64,000 nucleotides of DNA from Branchipolynoe longqiensis (GCA_030323885.1 CM059189.1:47065015-47129014), one strand, 5' to 3'; shown: positions 21,713 to 32,764, numbered from the stretch's first letter. Numbers and translations are program-made. The notes: generated by a model not told the origin, from the letters alone.

Positions 21713-22003
21713 TCGGTAGAGCGCAGGCCTCCCATGCGGGAGATCGAGAGTTCAATTCCCGGTCGAGTCAAACCAACGACGTACAAAATTGATACTTGCC
21801 ACTTCCTAGCTTGTCGCTCGGCGTTAATAGGATAGGGCAAGGACTGGTTAGCTCAGTGTCAGGATAATGTGACTGAGTGGGATGTCAGGTCATGGTGCTG
21901 GTGGGGCAGCGGTATAAAGTTGACATGAGTGCTCACTGTCACAAGTACGTAACCGTCCTGATATGACGCAAAACTCTCAACCACCAACCAACCAACCAAT
22001 CTT
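21713..22003 (+). mobile_element. SINE-A, type-2 head
   Basis: The head begins at TAATCGGTAGAGCGCAGGCC and the B box is AGTTCAATTCCC. The body has a small deletion near the GGTGGGGCAGC block. The tail has CTCTCAACCACCAACC. Confidence 0.9.
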
Positions 22004-22130
22004 CGGGCCGTCACAGCCGTAGACAAATAATAGGTTTTTTAACAGTGAGAAATGTGACAGGGGTCTTTCTCTTTTATTGTTATAGTACACTTGCCAAGCT
22101 GCAGCAGATACAGATAGCTGGTGGAGGGTT

Positions 22131-22188
22131 ATTTGTTTGTTTGTTGTTGGTTACGTCCTAGCAACATCTAAGGTCATATCAGGACGGG
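22131..22188 (-). mobile_element. SINE-A tail fragment
   Basis: TTTGTTTGTTTGTTGTTGG, then CTAGCAACATCTAAGGTC, ending in CAGGACGGGG where a GGGA tract starts. Confidence 0.8.
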
Positions 22189-22189
22189 G

Positions 22190-22587
22190 GGAGGAAAGGA
22201 GGGGAGGGGGGAGTTGTGAGGGGTAGAGAAGAGGAAGGGAGGGGAGGGAGGGGAGGGGAGGGAGGGACGGAGGGAAAATGAGGGAAAGAAGGAAGGAGTG
22301 AGGGGAGGGAGGGCGAGGGAGGGTAAGAGAGTGACGGACGGGTGGGGGTGGGAGAGGAGGAAGGGGCGGATCGTGGGAGGAGGAAAGAGGGAAGGAGAGG
22401 AAGGGAGTGGTTGGGGAGGGAGGGAGGAATGACGGAGGGAGCGAGAGGAGGGAGGGAAGAAGGGAAAATGAGGGAAGGGGGGATATGGAAGGAGGGACGG
22501 AGCGGAGAGCGAGGGAAGGGAGAGGGAGGGAGAGGGAAAGCGAAAGAATATGGAGGCAGAAACAAGGGGGGGGGGGCGAGATACACA

Positions 22588-22664
<77 letters not shown>

Positions 22665-22795
22665 CAGACAGTCAGTCAGAGAGAGAGAGGGAGAGAGAGC
22701 GAGAGACAGAGAGAGCGAGAGAGAGGCAGAGAGAGAGTGAGAGTGGGAGTGAGAGTGAGAGTGAGAGTGAGAGAGAGGGAGGGAGGGTGGGTTGC
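22190..22795. repeat. Polypurine tract with (GA)n core
   Basis: More than 95 percent purine on the + strand over about 600 bp, with a pure GA run at about 22592-22655. Frames of 130-145 codons on both strands are low-complexity artefacts. Such mirror-rich purine tracts can form triplex DNA. Confidence 0.9.
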
Positions 22796-23289
22796 ATCAT
22801 AGCAATGGTGCTATTCGATAGCTCTGTCTTCAAACACCCTGACATCACACCACAAACAAACAAAAAACCACAAGAGTAGCATATGCCGTCTGCCACGATC
22901 GCTCAATGTCAAGGTCATTTACAGCAGATGGAGGTCACGTCAATGTTGAATGGGGGAGGGGGAATGCAATGTAGGTCGCCTGAGCAGGGCTTCCAATGTC
23001 CACACTGTCAGCCAGGTCAGCTTACCGTGACCGGAAGTCGGGCAGACAGGCATGCGCACAAGGGTCATAAGGGTCAAGGTCAGGTCACTCCAGACCCGCC
23101 CTCTTTTTTCTAAAGACATCAAACAAAATGCACACAAAACTAATCATTTTCTGTCTTATTTAGCATATTCACCAATGTGGCATAATTTTCTTTTAAGATT
23201 TGTTTGATTTAGCATATGCAACAATTAAATTTATCTGATTTTAGCACATTCGCCGATGCAACATAGTGTAAAGTCCACGGCTCGAATCT

Positions 23290-23580
23290 GTGGTTGTGTA
23301 GGCAGGCTATAGTGAAATCAATACAGGCAAAGAGAAAGGAAGAGTATGAAGGGTGAAAGAAGAGACAGAGTCAAGCCCTCAGGTTTATTAATTATATGGT
23401 ACATGGATCCAGTATAGTGTATCACCCACCCCATTCTCCCAATGAGAAACAAGCATTTCTAGCTCCACCAATGAGAAACAAGCATTCCTGGTCCCCATGG
23501 TTACAGTGATCTGCCCACCACCACTAAGCGGTGTGGCTCCCCTGTATACCTGTTTGACAAATAGAACATTTGCATTCCTC
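23290..23580. repeat. Repeat H copy 2
   Basis: It matches 3610-3960: GTGAAATCAATACAGGC, an AG-rich part, GGTTTATTA, and two CCACCAATGAGAAACAAGCA-type blocks about 35 bp apart. The unique-looking 22880-23290 before it shows no gene. Confidence 0.5.
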
Positions 23581-23582
23581 CA

Positions 23583-23672
23583 CCATCATCATCATCATGC
23601 TGTCGTTCGTGATGCGACAAAGACTGCTTTCATTACTTGACTGCCGCTCTCGATTAATTCCTCCACAAATGC
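23583..23672. repeat. Repeat K copy 1 (truncated)
   Basis: ATCATCATCATGCTGTCG, GCGACAAAGACTGCTTTCAT and TACTTGACTGCCGCTCTC match the left end of a longer copy at 59704-60180. Confidence 0.6.
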
Positions 23673-23706
23673 ATCATTATCAGAATATTTTACAATAGTA
23701 TATATA

Positions 23707-23896
23707 TACAGTAAAACCTCTCTAACTGACCACCTCCACAGATCAATCACAACCCTATATTGATCGCTTGTTTTGGGTCCCAAACGATCACCCATACAAT
23801 ACCATTGTAACGATAACTCCCAAAACCGCCCACCTCACTAAATGGACCATTTAAAGTCGGTCCCATGGTCGGCCGATTTAGAGAAGTTTTACTTTA
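23707..23896. mobile_element. pogo/Tigger-like MITE
   Basis: Flanked by TA. The ends ACAGTAAAACCTCTCTAA and TTAGAGAAGTTTTACTT are inverted with few mismatches. CAGT-AAAACCTCTC termini and TA targets are typical of pogo-group Tc1/mariner elements. There is no transposase. A (ATGT)n tract abuts its right end. Confidence 0.75.
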
Positions 23897-25049
23897 TGTA
23901 TGTATGTAGGTATGTATGTATGTATGTATGTATGTATGTATGTATGTATGTATGTATGTATGTATGTATGTATGTATGTATGTATGTATGTATGTATGTA
24001 TGTATGTATGTATGTATGTATGTATGTATGTATGTATGTATGTATGTATGTATGTATGTATGTATGTATGTATGTATGTATGTATGTGGGTCATTCTCCA
24101 AAACTGGGCGCCACATATTTGGTCTCCATGTTATGATGCCGATAATTAAGTCTTTGTTTTATTGAGAGCAAGTCAAATAATTATTGTAGCCTCCGTCTAT
24201 TAGGTATGTTAGCAGTTTTACATGTATTGAATTTATCCCACAAAGGATATAAAAATTATAGTTGTATGATTTTGCGCTAGAGTGAAAATGTGAAAATTTA
24301 CACATTGACACCATACATGTAGCCAAACCTTTTTAAAACTTGTTTCTTGTAAGTCATAACCTTGTCTGCTTAACAGTGATCAATAAAATCTTGTTTGACT
24401 ATGTTGTATATGTTAAAATGAAGTTCTGGATGTGTCGTTGATGTTCATGTTACACGAGTGATATTAATGTATTTCTCAATTTGTAAAAGATCTAATTCAA
24501 AAAGTGAAACTCCTTTTTTTCAACTCTGATATATGCACAACATGCAAACCTTCATAGGACATTGGATTAGGCTATTATTTGGAAGGATGTTTGCTATTAT
24601 TTGGAAGGTTTTCACTTTTGGTTTCCATGTCACACTTTTGCGCCCAGTTTTAGAGAATGACCCATCCATGTATGTATGTATGTATGTATGTATACATGTA
24701 TGTATGTATGTATGTATGTATGTATGTATGTATGTATGTATGCATGCATGCATGCAAGTATGTATGTATGTATGTATGTATGTACGTACATACGTACATA
24801 TGTATGTATGTATGTATTTATGTATGCATGTATTTACATACGTACACACGCACGCATGTACATACGCACACATGTATGTATTTATGTATGTATGTATGTA
24901 CGTACATACGTACGTACGTGCGTAAGTATGTATGTACGTACGTACGTATGTATGTATGTAAGTATGTATGTATGTATGTATGTATGTATGTATGTATGTA
25001 TGTATGTATGCATGTATGTATGTATGATGGTACGTATGTATGTATTTCC
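23897..25049. repeat. (ATGT)n microsatellite split by a MITE
   Basis: A near-pure ATGT run of about 190 bp (23897-24087) and a more degenerate run with ACGT and ATGC variants (24664-25049) flank the element at 24088-24663. The Met-Tyr-Val-Cys and Ile-His-Thr-Tyr frames on both strands are artefacts. Confidence 0.95.
24088..24663. mobile_element. 576-bp inverted-repeat element inside a microsatellite
   Basis: The ends GGGTCATTCTC(C/T)AAAACT and their continuation to GGGCGC are 24-bp inverted repeats with one mismatch (24088-24111 and 24640-24663). The interior is AT-rich with no transposase motif. Both flanks are ATGT repeats, consistent with insertion into, or expansion from, a 4-bp target. 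Confidence 0.8.
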
Positions 25050-25156
25050 AAGTGGGGCAGCACTAAAGTCGCCAAGAGTGCACACTGTCGCAAGTCGGTA
25101 CCCATCCTGATATGACCTTAGATGTTACCAGGACGTACAACTCCAACAACCAACCA
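25050..25156 (+). mobile_element. SINE-A 3' fragment, GGTT tail type
   Basis: It starts at AAGTGGGGCAGCACTAAAGT and ends CCAGGACGTACAACTCCAAC then CAACC. Confidence 0.85.
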
Positions 25157-25323
25157 CCCACAGGCGGAGGGTCGAGTCTGACACGTGTGACGTCGCTATC
25201 GGAGCTGCTACAACTAATCATCTGGAGCAGCATAGATCTTGGGAACAATTGAGATATGGTTGCAAGTTGGAATTCCCTATCTACTACTAGACGAGCAGAT
25301 CTCAGCAGAGCTACATAAAGGCC

Positions 25324-25982
25324 CTGTCACACTATGACGTAACGACGTCAGCGTAGGGAGAACGTGAAAAACGTCGAACTTCTCGGCGTAGTATGCAAAT
25401 TTGGGCACAAGTTGAACGTGGATGCAGCGTAGTTGACGAGAGCGTAACCTTGGTAAAGCGTAGTGATAGTGTCATTCAACAAGAGAGGACAACGTAATGA
25501 CGCTCACGGAGCGTTATGAACGTTATTCCATCGCCAGAACTACGTTGCTTTACATTACCTTACGTTACTTACGTCATTAAACGTTGGCAAAACGCTGAAC
25601 GTAGGTTGGACGTACGTTCGGCATATGTTCTCCTGACGTTCCCATTACGCCGCGTGGATGTTTCCACCGGCGTTAATGTGGGTCGACGTAGTGAGCAGCG
25701 TTTGACTAACGTCTGTTTAACGTCCGTTTAACGTCATTGACGTTCGCCGAATGTGTACAGAACGTACGGCGAACGTAAACCATTACGTTCGAGTCACATC
25801 AAAAGTTTTGAACAGGTTCAAAACCTTGGCGCGCGCCGACGTAACACGACGTGATGTGACGTAGCTCAACATCAGTCTAACGTCATTCTGACGTCATCAT
25901 AACATAACCCAACGTACGTCAACATAATGACGAAAAGTGACCAACCAGGCTTAAGTTGGCTCGTTACGTCATAGTGTGACAG
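25324..25982. mobile_element. 659-bp foldback element, ACGT-rich, perfect 22-bp ends
   Basis: 25324-25345 and 25961-25982 are perfect inverted copies (core CACACTATGACGTAACGA). The interior is dominated by AACGT/ACGTT/GACGT words for its whole length. A central imperfect hairpin pairs AAAAGTTTTGAAC with GGTTCAAAACC (about 25800-25828). Frames across it are short. The superfamily is undetermined. Confidence 0.8.
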
Positions 25983-26039
25983 AGGTATAATGGCAAACTC
26001 AGAATTGTAGCAAGAACAAAAATAATATAGAGGGGGTGT

Positions 26040-27180
26040 AATGACATCACAAGACAAGGCTTGCAACTGCCTACACTGTGCTTATTTACTGATTTGTTGG
26101 TTTATTTGTCACTGTTTTGAGCAGTTTGGCCTCAGAAGTTGTTGCTAAAGTGCTGTAAGTAAACACATTGGATGTACACTGCCCAGAACCTCCCATAACA
26201 CAAGAAAAACCCTGTTTTACTGCATCTGCATGCATTCACAACATGGCTAGGGTGGGTGCTCGTAATCCAAGATGGCTGGCCACTGACCGCTGACTGCTGA
26301 GTAATGACATCACATGCACTACCTCTATACCAAGACGTTGTCATATTAAATACAATTTGAAGGCACGCAGCATGGCCTTTATCTGTTCGTAACTTTCTTT
26401 TCTTTTCATTTCATGCCTGCTATGAATAAATGTCAACTACACAATAAATCAAATTAAATAAATGATAAATAAATAAATAAATAAATAAATAAAGGGTCCT
26501 GTCTTTTGTAATTAAATATCAAGTGCAATAGATTTACTGCTCTGACTAACTAGTTGAAAAGATAAAATTGGGTCTCTAGTCAACTGCCAAATAAATAAAT
26601 AAATGAATAAATAATGAATACACAAATGTTCGTGTCTCGGGAGATAAGTATCAAATACAAATAAATTACAACGTTGTATCTATGTCAATAAACGTAAACT
26701 AATTAATAGGTAAATCGATTTGGTATGTCTGTTGTGTAAATGTCTAAATGTAAATGTCAAGAATACAAAATAAAAGAAACTAATAATACTATAAACTAAT
26801 AACATATCAATAATGATAATACTTAAAAAAAAAAAAAAGAATAAATAAGAAATAAATAACAAATAAATAAAATAAAATAAAAAATTAATTAAATGCTCAT
26901 GTCTCCTGCGTTTAATGTATAGTACAACACAAATTAATGAGTAGATACATGTTGCATTTTCTGTGAATAAACGTAAATTAACTTGGGGTGAAAAATGGAA
27001 TTGGGTCTACAATTGAGTGCCAAGTAAATAACAAAACAAAACAAAAATAGAAAGAATAAATTTGTAAAAATAAAGGTTTACCCCAGACTGCCGTCTACTG
27101 ATTGCTTTATCAAGTTTATGTGTCCCCGCTCCACTGGGAGTTTTGCAAATGAGACAATCGAAGGTCGGGCCGGCACAGTA
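26040..27180. other. AT-rich, no gene recognised
   Basis: It contains AAAT-type runs (26466-26492, 26590-26620, 26820-26890) and scattered AATAAA words. Nothing coding is visible on either strand. Confidence 0.6.
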
Positions 27181-27182
27181 AA

Positions 27183-27244
27183 CACCGGAAGGCAGCAGAA
27201 ACAGAAAGATGAAGGACGCATGCGCAGGGCGCAACACTTCCGGT
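27183..27244. promoter_or_regulatory. Possible promoter: NRF1-like and ETS-like motifs
   Basis: ACGCATGCGCAG (27216-27227) fits the NRF1 palindrome. ACTTCCGG (27236-27243) and CACCGGAAGG (27183-27192) fit ETS sites on opposite strands. This trio is common in animal housekeeping promoters. No adjacent first exon is proved. Confidence 0.35.
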
Positions 27245-27326
27245 CCTGTAAGCAGTCAATTAAGATTCGCCTATGACGGTGAATAACATCGGGTCTCACG
27301 GCGCCTCGGCAACGACTGGGATAGTT

Positions 27327-27402
27327 TCAGCCGTCATTAGCTTTCTTCTTAGGGACTTTCTCATCAGCTGCTGGCCAGAAGAGGTCTGGGGTGCGGCGTA
27401 AT
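27327..27402 (-). CDS. Candidate terminal exon
   Basis: After a minus-strand AG (GTGTGTGAG) one frame reads RRTPDLFWPAADEKVPKKKA, NDG, stop. The lysine-rich end is typical of a protein C-terminus. If this exon followed the 30231 exon directly, phase 1 would instead select another open frame (DYAAPQTSSGQQLMRK onward, stop at 27296-27298), so either it belongs elsewhere or another exon intervenes. The acceptor has a weak pyrimidine tract. Confidence 0.3.
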
Positions 27403-27424
27403 CTCACACACCGGAAGTAGCATT

Positions 27425-27754
27425 GGTTGGTTGTTGGAGTCTTACGTCCTGGCAATATCTAAGTTCATATTAGGACGGGTACTGCCTTGTGACAGTGTGC
27501 ACATATGGTGACTTTATAGTGCTGCCCCAATGGGAAATCATGCCGCTGGCAACATGGCCTGATATCCCACTCAGTCACATTATCCTGACACTGAGCTAAC
27601 TAGTCCATGCCCTATCCTATTAATGCTGAACGCCAGCTTAGGAAGCGACAAGTATAAATTGTTATAAGTCATTGGTTTGACTCGACCGGGAACCAAACTC
27701 ACGATCTCCTGCATGTGAGGCTTGCTCGCTAGCGATTCGGCCACCGCGCCCGGT
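27425..27754 (-). mobile_element. SINE-A, full length, GGTT tail with type-2 head
   Basis: Tail GGTTGGTTGTTGGAGTCTTA with CCTGGCAATATC. Head end GATTCGGCCACCGCGCCCGG. Confidence 0.95.
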
Positions 27755-27848
27755 TTCGGAAGAAGTGAGTGAAGGGGGAATGATCGAGTCAGCAAACAGG
27801 TCCTTCGATAAAATATTCACCACTACCCAGAATAGGGGTGAATGACAA

Positions 27849-28300
27849 TACAGTATAACCCTGTTAAACCAAACTTGAAGGGACCCTAGAAATTTGTTTG
27901 GATTAACCGATCATTGGTTTAACCGAGCTTTGACTTTGACTTGGCTTTGGCAAAAACGTGGGTGCATTATGAATGTACAATGTATGTGGACACTATGATT
28001 ATGATTATTGTTTTTTATGTATATACAGTTTAACCCCATTAAACCAAGCTCGGTTAAATCAAACGATCGGTTAATCCAAACTTTTTTCGGCGGCCCGGCA
28101 AAATACTACCATGTATCGTATAAAATAGTCTCAGATGACCTTAAAACCACATGAAAGTTTGATTTAACTGTACCGGAAGTGGCCGGGGGCCGACAATTTT
28201 GTTTGGATTAACCGATACTTTGGATTAACCGACTTTCGTTTAACCAACTTTTTTATATGATAAATGGTAGTATTTTGCCGGGCCGCCGATTCTACTTTAA
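27849..28300. mobile_element. Compound pogo-like MITE cluster
   Basis: One end at 27849 (TACAGTATAACCCTGTTAAA). A second complete small element at 28024-28172, TA-flanked, has ACAGTTTAACC and TTGATTTAACTGT ends. A 25-bp perfect inverted pair (28087-28111 and 28265-28289, core GGCGGCCCGGCAAAATAC) overlaps it. The GGATTAACCGAT and GGTTTAACC words are typical of these ends. Probably two or more related elements are nested. Confidence 0.65.
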
Positions 28301-28407
28301 AAACTCTATTTAACTACATGTTTTATTATATTTTTCAGATGAAAAGTAGCGGGTAATTATGAAGATGTACGTGAAGAAGATATTTTGCTTCTTAAATAAA
28401 GAATTTT

Positions 28408-28711
28408 GGTTCTCAGGAACATCTCAGGTCATATCAGGGCAGGTAGTGACTTGTGACAGTGTGCATTCATGGTGACTTTATAGTGCTGCCCAACTGGGAA
28501 ACCAGGCTGCCAGCACGATGACCCGATATCCCACTCAGCCACATTATCTTGATACTGAGCTAACCAGTCATTGACATATCCTATTAACGCCAAGCGCCAA
28601 GCTAGGTAACGATAAGTATCAATTTTATAAGTCATTGATTTGACTCGACCGATCTCCCACATCTCCCACATGGGCGAACTTCGCTCTTCCAACTCGGCCA
28701 CCGTTTCCGGT
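28408..28711 (-). mobile_element. SINE-A, type-2 head, tail truncated
   Basis: It starts at TCTCAGGAACATCTCAGGTC and ends GGCCACCGTTTCCGGT. Confidence 0.9.
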
Positions 28712-28733
28712 AAAACAACAGCGACAACCAAAC

Positions 28734-28939
28734 ATGGCTTCTGTCGACTTTTCCAACTGGCACTCGTCTGCCGAGTGGCGGTCAGGTGACCTCAAGGCAA
28801 AACAACTCCTCATTTACCCGAGAAATGGCCGACATAGCAAAGAAGGCACGGTGCGTGGGAGTAATTCGGGCTTTTTTCCCCCCCGCCATAAAACACTTCC
28901 AGGACCGGAAATAATTACCCACTCGAGCCTACCGCGAGG
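28734..28939 (+). CDS. Candidate first coding exon, unrecognised
   Basis: The ATG is in a strong context (AAACATGG) 22 bp after a SINE head. It opens MASVDFSNWHSSAEWRSGDL, continues KAKQLLIYPRNGRHSKEG, and stays open to CGAGG before GTAAGA, a strong donor (phase 2). A shorter exon ending at the internal GTGCGT near 28852 is possible. No next exon was identified on the plus strand. The stretch is short enough to be chance. Confidence 0.35.
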
Positions 28940-29051
28940 GTAAGAAATTAAAGATGTTCTTTTTTTAATTTGTGTGAAATTAATTAGGAAGGTCCGGCCT
29001 CGTCCTCATGTACAGCCCACCATCTTGTACATCGACTGACAGAAGCTGTCG

Positions 29052-29375
29052 ACCAGACGGGATGGCCGAATGTTTGTTTGTTTGTTGTTTACGTCCTAGC
29101 AACATCTAATGTCATATCAGGCGGGTAATGACTTGTGACAGTGCGGCAACTTTATAGTGCTGCCCCACTGGGAGACCAGTCCGCCAGCACCATGACCTGA
29201 TATCCCACTCCAACCAGTGCTTGCCGTATCCTAATAATGCCGAGCGCCTGGCTAGGAAGCGACAAGTATCAATTTTTAAGTCATTGGATTGACTCGACCA
29301 GGGTTCGAACCCACGATCCCATAGTCTACCAACATGGGAGACAGACGCTGTAACTCATTCGGCCATCCCCTCTGG
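29052..29375 (-). mobile_element. SINE-A joined to a fragment of a second head
   Basis: 29052-29071 is the first 20 bp of a plus-oriented type-1 head (ACCAGACGGGATGGCCGAAT). From there a TTTG-tailed minus copy runs to its own complete head at 29375. Confidence 0.9.
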
Positions 29376-29439
29376 TTGCACCAGCAGATGTCAGCACAAG
29401 GTTTACCACAAGTGTAATAACAGGACGGTGAATAAGTAG

Positions 29440-30000
29440 TATCCACCAATCAGCTGATGTAACTGCTCCTCCAATCAGAGGCGACCTAACTCCTAATCCA
29501 GAACTAGATCTCCCAATCAGAGAAGATGTAATTTAGAACCGTCACATTCTCCATATTATCAGGCAACCTAACTGCTAACCCATAACTAGATCTTCCAAAT
29601 CTTCTAATCAGAGACGACGTAATTTAGAACTGTCACTTTACCCATATTACCAGACAAGCTAACTCCTAACCCATAACTAGATCTTCCAAATCTTCTAATC
29701 AGAGATGACGTAATTCAGAACTGTCACTTTCCCCATATTACCAGGCAAGCTAACTCCTAACCCATAACTAGATCTTCCAATCAGAGAAGATGTAATTCAG
29801 AACTGCCACTTTTCCCATATTACCAGGCAAGCTAACTCCTAACCCATAACTAGATCTTCCAATCAGAGAAGGCGTAATTCAGAACCGCCACTTTCCCCAT
29901 ATTACCAGGCAAGCTAACTCCTAACCCATAAGTGGATCTTCCAATCAGAGAAGATATAATTCAGAACTGTCACTTTTGCCCACATCACCAGGCAACCACC
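29440..30000. repeat. Minisatellite, about 82-91-bp unit, 6-7 copies
   Basis: CCATAACTAGATCTTCC recurs near 29589, 29671, 29761 and 29845. Units also carry CCAATCAGAGAAGATGTAAT and CCATATTACCAGGCAAGC. Two units have an extra AAATCTTCT. It lies on the 3' side of the 30231 exon. Confidence 0.9.
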
Positions 30001-30230
30001 TGCTACTCATGAATCGGTGACTGCTGGCTAGCCCTGGTCAATAACAGGATATGAGTAATGGATGATCAGCATTGAACAACATTTTAGACCAACTCGAGGA
30101 CATCCATGTAAATCTATACAAGAACCAGAACCAGAACCTACTTGAAGTAAATAAATCCAAGTAATTAGGCAGTTATCACCTACCCTAGCCCCCCCACCCC
30201 CCAAAAAAAAAAACCTCTTGGTAAACTTAC

Positions 30231-30565
30231 CTTCAGGCGTGATGCCGACTGCGTGCTGTGCCTCTTCGAGCTTTGCGAGAAGGACTTCGTTGCTGAAGGC
30301 TGCTTCAAGTCCAACGCGGACTTCTTCGGCTACCCGCCGGGCCCAGACCATACCCTCTCCAGGCGGGCTGCCCAGCGCACTGCCCGGCCCGGTGCGCACA
30401 GACACCTGTTGGGCCACCCAGCCCCGCAGCAGCGTCCAGCCGGCCGGGGAGGTGGCCTCCAGAAGCAGCTGCACAACTGGTTCGATGGCGGCGGGGAGGT
30501 CCGCAGAAGATGGCTGGGTGGCGGTCGGAGCCCCGAGCAGCTCACCCATACTCAACGGAAGTGTC
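30231..30565 (-). CDS. Internal exon 4 of the 30-35 kb gene
   Basis: Acceptor TTTGCCCACCCACAG at 30566 and donor GAAG before GTAAGT at 30230, both strong. Its first base completes an AGG arginine codon with the two bases left by the 31195 exon; it then reads TLPLSMGELLGAPTATQPSS, later AAIEPVVQLLLEATSPAGW and EEVRVGLEAAFSNEVLLAK, ending VGITPEG in phase 1. The 335 bp are GC-rich, unlike the flanks. The sequence looks helical (leucine and alanine rich, no membrane segment). I do not recognise the protein; the pattern would suit an alpha-solenoid or a scaffold, but that is inference. Opposite-strand frames here are shadows. Confidence 0.8.
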
Positions 30566-30667
30566 CTGTGGGTGGGCAAAGAAGATTTGCAGTCATGTGA
30601 GCGATGAGGGCTAGAAGATTTGTAATAATGTCAGCGATGAAGATTGGAGGAATTGTGATAATCTCAA

Positions 30668-31014
30668 AGTAAAGCTAGTTTTATTTAACGATACCTCTAG
30701 AGCATGTTGACTTGTTTATCGTATCATAGGCGATTGTACGTCAAACATATGGTCATTCTGATATATTTCTTTGTAGGAAACCCGCTGCCGCCACATAGGC
30801 TACTCTTTCCAATAAGCAGCAATGGGTCTTTTATATGCACTTTCCCACAGACAGGACAGCACATACCCACACCCTTTGATGAACCAGTTGTGGACCACTG
30901 GTTGGAACAGAAAATAGCCCAAACTGCAAATGGGTCCACTGAGCAGGATCGATCAGTTGATGATCGACAGCTTCACAGGTCGACACCCTACCGCCTGAGC
31001 TACATCCCGCTCCT
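30668..31014 (-). mobile_element. SINE-C copy within an intron
   Basis: Complete from GCTAGTTTTATTTAACGATA to the head (minus strand GGAGCGGGATGTAGCTCAGG). It sits between the 31195 and 30565 exons. Confidence 0.9.
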
Positions 31015-31194
31015 TTGATAATATCAGTGATGATGGTCACTCTAATGTATAAATCTCAGAAAAAAGCAGAACCTCAAAACCCTAGGACAATGCAACTTTA
31101 AGACCATCGAAATAATGATAAACCTAATATATTTATCTATATAAAAATTAAAACCATCGGAGTATGCAACTTTAAGCTATAGTCCATTCCGCAC

Positions 31195-31418
31195 CTGCTA
31201 GTTGCCGGCGGGCTGACGACCAGACCGTCCACCAGGTGGAGCAGCAGGACGCTCGCCTGGCGCGCAGACGACATTGCCACGTCATGCGTCCAGTCACGTG
31301 ACGCCGGCAGCGTCTCGGGCCAGTGTCCCGGATGCAGCAGGCTCGACCTCTTCTGCGCACTCTCGGTCTTAGTGAGGTCGGCGTCCACCAGGTGGCTTTC
31401 AATCACGTCCTCCAGAGC
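31195..31418 (-). CDS. Internal exon 3 of the 30-35 kb gene
   Basis: Acceptor TTTCTTGACCCCTCAG at 31419 is strong; donor AGCAG before GTGCGG at 31194 is acceptable. It reads ALEDVIESHLVDADLTKTES, AQKRSSLLHPGHWPETLPAS, then HDVAMSSARQASVLLLHLVD and ends SPPATS plus two bases of an arginine codon. Phase 0 at entry and 2 at exit fit both neighbours exactly. 224 bp. The stretch SARQASVLLLHLVDGLVV is a plausible packing helix. A MITE G-like end (TGCAACTTTAAG) lies a few bases downstream in the intron. Confidence 0.8.
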
Positions 31419-31559
31419 CTGAGGGGTCAAGAAAGCATATGACATTTATTTAACGTTTTTTAATTAAAATACATTCAAAGCAAAGGACAACACATAAAAA
31501 TACAAACTTAAAACAGGGGTAACATCTTGTCCGTACTGGAACTTAAGTCAAACACTTTT

Positions 31560-31830
31560 TGCTAATAATTGATCGATTGATTGATTGATTGATGGCTTCC
31601 TACATAATGGCGGCAGCATAGGCCATATTCCCGGCGAGAATTGTTTGTTTTTTATTCAACCATCACATTTACATATAATGTAAAATGCATACAATCGACT
31701 ATATGTCAATAGACACTCATAAATTTGAAAAAAGCTCACAATCTTATGATTTGTGGTCATGGTAAATAAAATTCTAGATAAAAATAACAATTTATTGATC
31801 GATTGTTTTTTTTTTATATTGATGATCATC
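31560..31830 (-). mobile_element. I/Nimb-like LINE 3' end within an intron
   Basis: On the + strand: (TTGA)n, GGCCATATTCCCGGCGAGAA, then TTATTCAACCATCACATTTA and GTCAATAGACACTCATAAAT. It is 5'-truncated. Confidence 0.75.
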
Positions 31831-31918
31831 CTTTTGATCACAAAACTCAGGGTCGGGCGGGCGGTTTTTATTTATATTTTTTATATTTTTCTGGCATATG
31901 ATGTAGACATAATACATA

Positions 31919-32034
31919 ACCAGACGCAATGGCCGAATGAGTTGAGCGTCTGCCTCCCATTCTGGTATGTCATGGGATTAAAACTCCTGGGTTTGAACCC
32001 TGGCCGAGTCAAACCAATGACTTAAAAATTGATA
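31919..32034 (+). mobile_element. SINE-A head only, type 1
   Basis: ACCAGACGCAATGGCCGAAT through GGTTTGAACCCTGG to AAAAATTGATAC, where it stops. It has no tail. Confidence 0.85.
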
Positions 32035-32383
32035 CGAAAGTTGAATTGCTGCTAGCCCGACACATTTCTAACAGTTTTAAAATATTAGAAAATCAGGGCC
32101 GGGTAATTTTTCGGGCACGGGTGGGGACGATCACCAATTACAATTTTTTTAATATTTGGCCTTAAACTTAGAGCTGTCAGAGAAATAACTTCACAATCAT
32201 CGGTAAGCAAAGAATGCAGGTGCGTTAAATCAATTCAAATCTGCGCCAATAAACTTATTCACATCTGTGTCAGTTAACATACATGTCCAGTAGGTAAAGA
32301 ATAGGAAATAGACTAAAAAAATATATATATATTTTAAATTTAAAAAAAATGTTTTGCATGTTCATTTACTGATAGCTTGATTG

Positions 32384-32736
32384 ATGGCAGTTTTAAGTCC
32401 TAGCAACATCAGAGGTCATCTGCGAATCCTGATTATTTTCTGTCACTGCTGTACTAGTGTAAGACCCATGTCCTGTCGCATATTGCGGTACATGAAAGAT
32501 CAACTTACGGACTTGATTTTTTGTTGTTTAAATAAATAATTATACAAATATTATTACATTCAAATTGTTGTGTCGACCTTGTTTGTCTCGTTAAGTGAAT
32601 TATGCTGGCGGCCTGATCTCCCAATGGGGCAGCACTATAAAGTCACCATATGAGTGCGCACTGTCACAAGTTGGTACCCGTCCTGATGACCTTAGATGTT
32701 GCTAGGATGCAAACACCTTAACAAACCAAACCAAAA
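32384..32736. mobile_element. Two SINE-A fragments
   Basis: A minus fragment (32384-32424: CAGTTTTAAGTCCTAGCAAC) and a plus 3' fragment (32606-32736, from GGCGGCCTGATCTCCCAATG to GCTAGGATGCAAACACC). Confidence 0.75.
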
Positions 32737-32764
32737 CCCACCGCATAACCAGGATGTAATTTAT

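Noticed and set aside
22190..22795. Arg/Glu-rich and Pro/Ser-rich frames
   Set aside because: Pure polypurine low complexity read on either strand.
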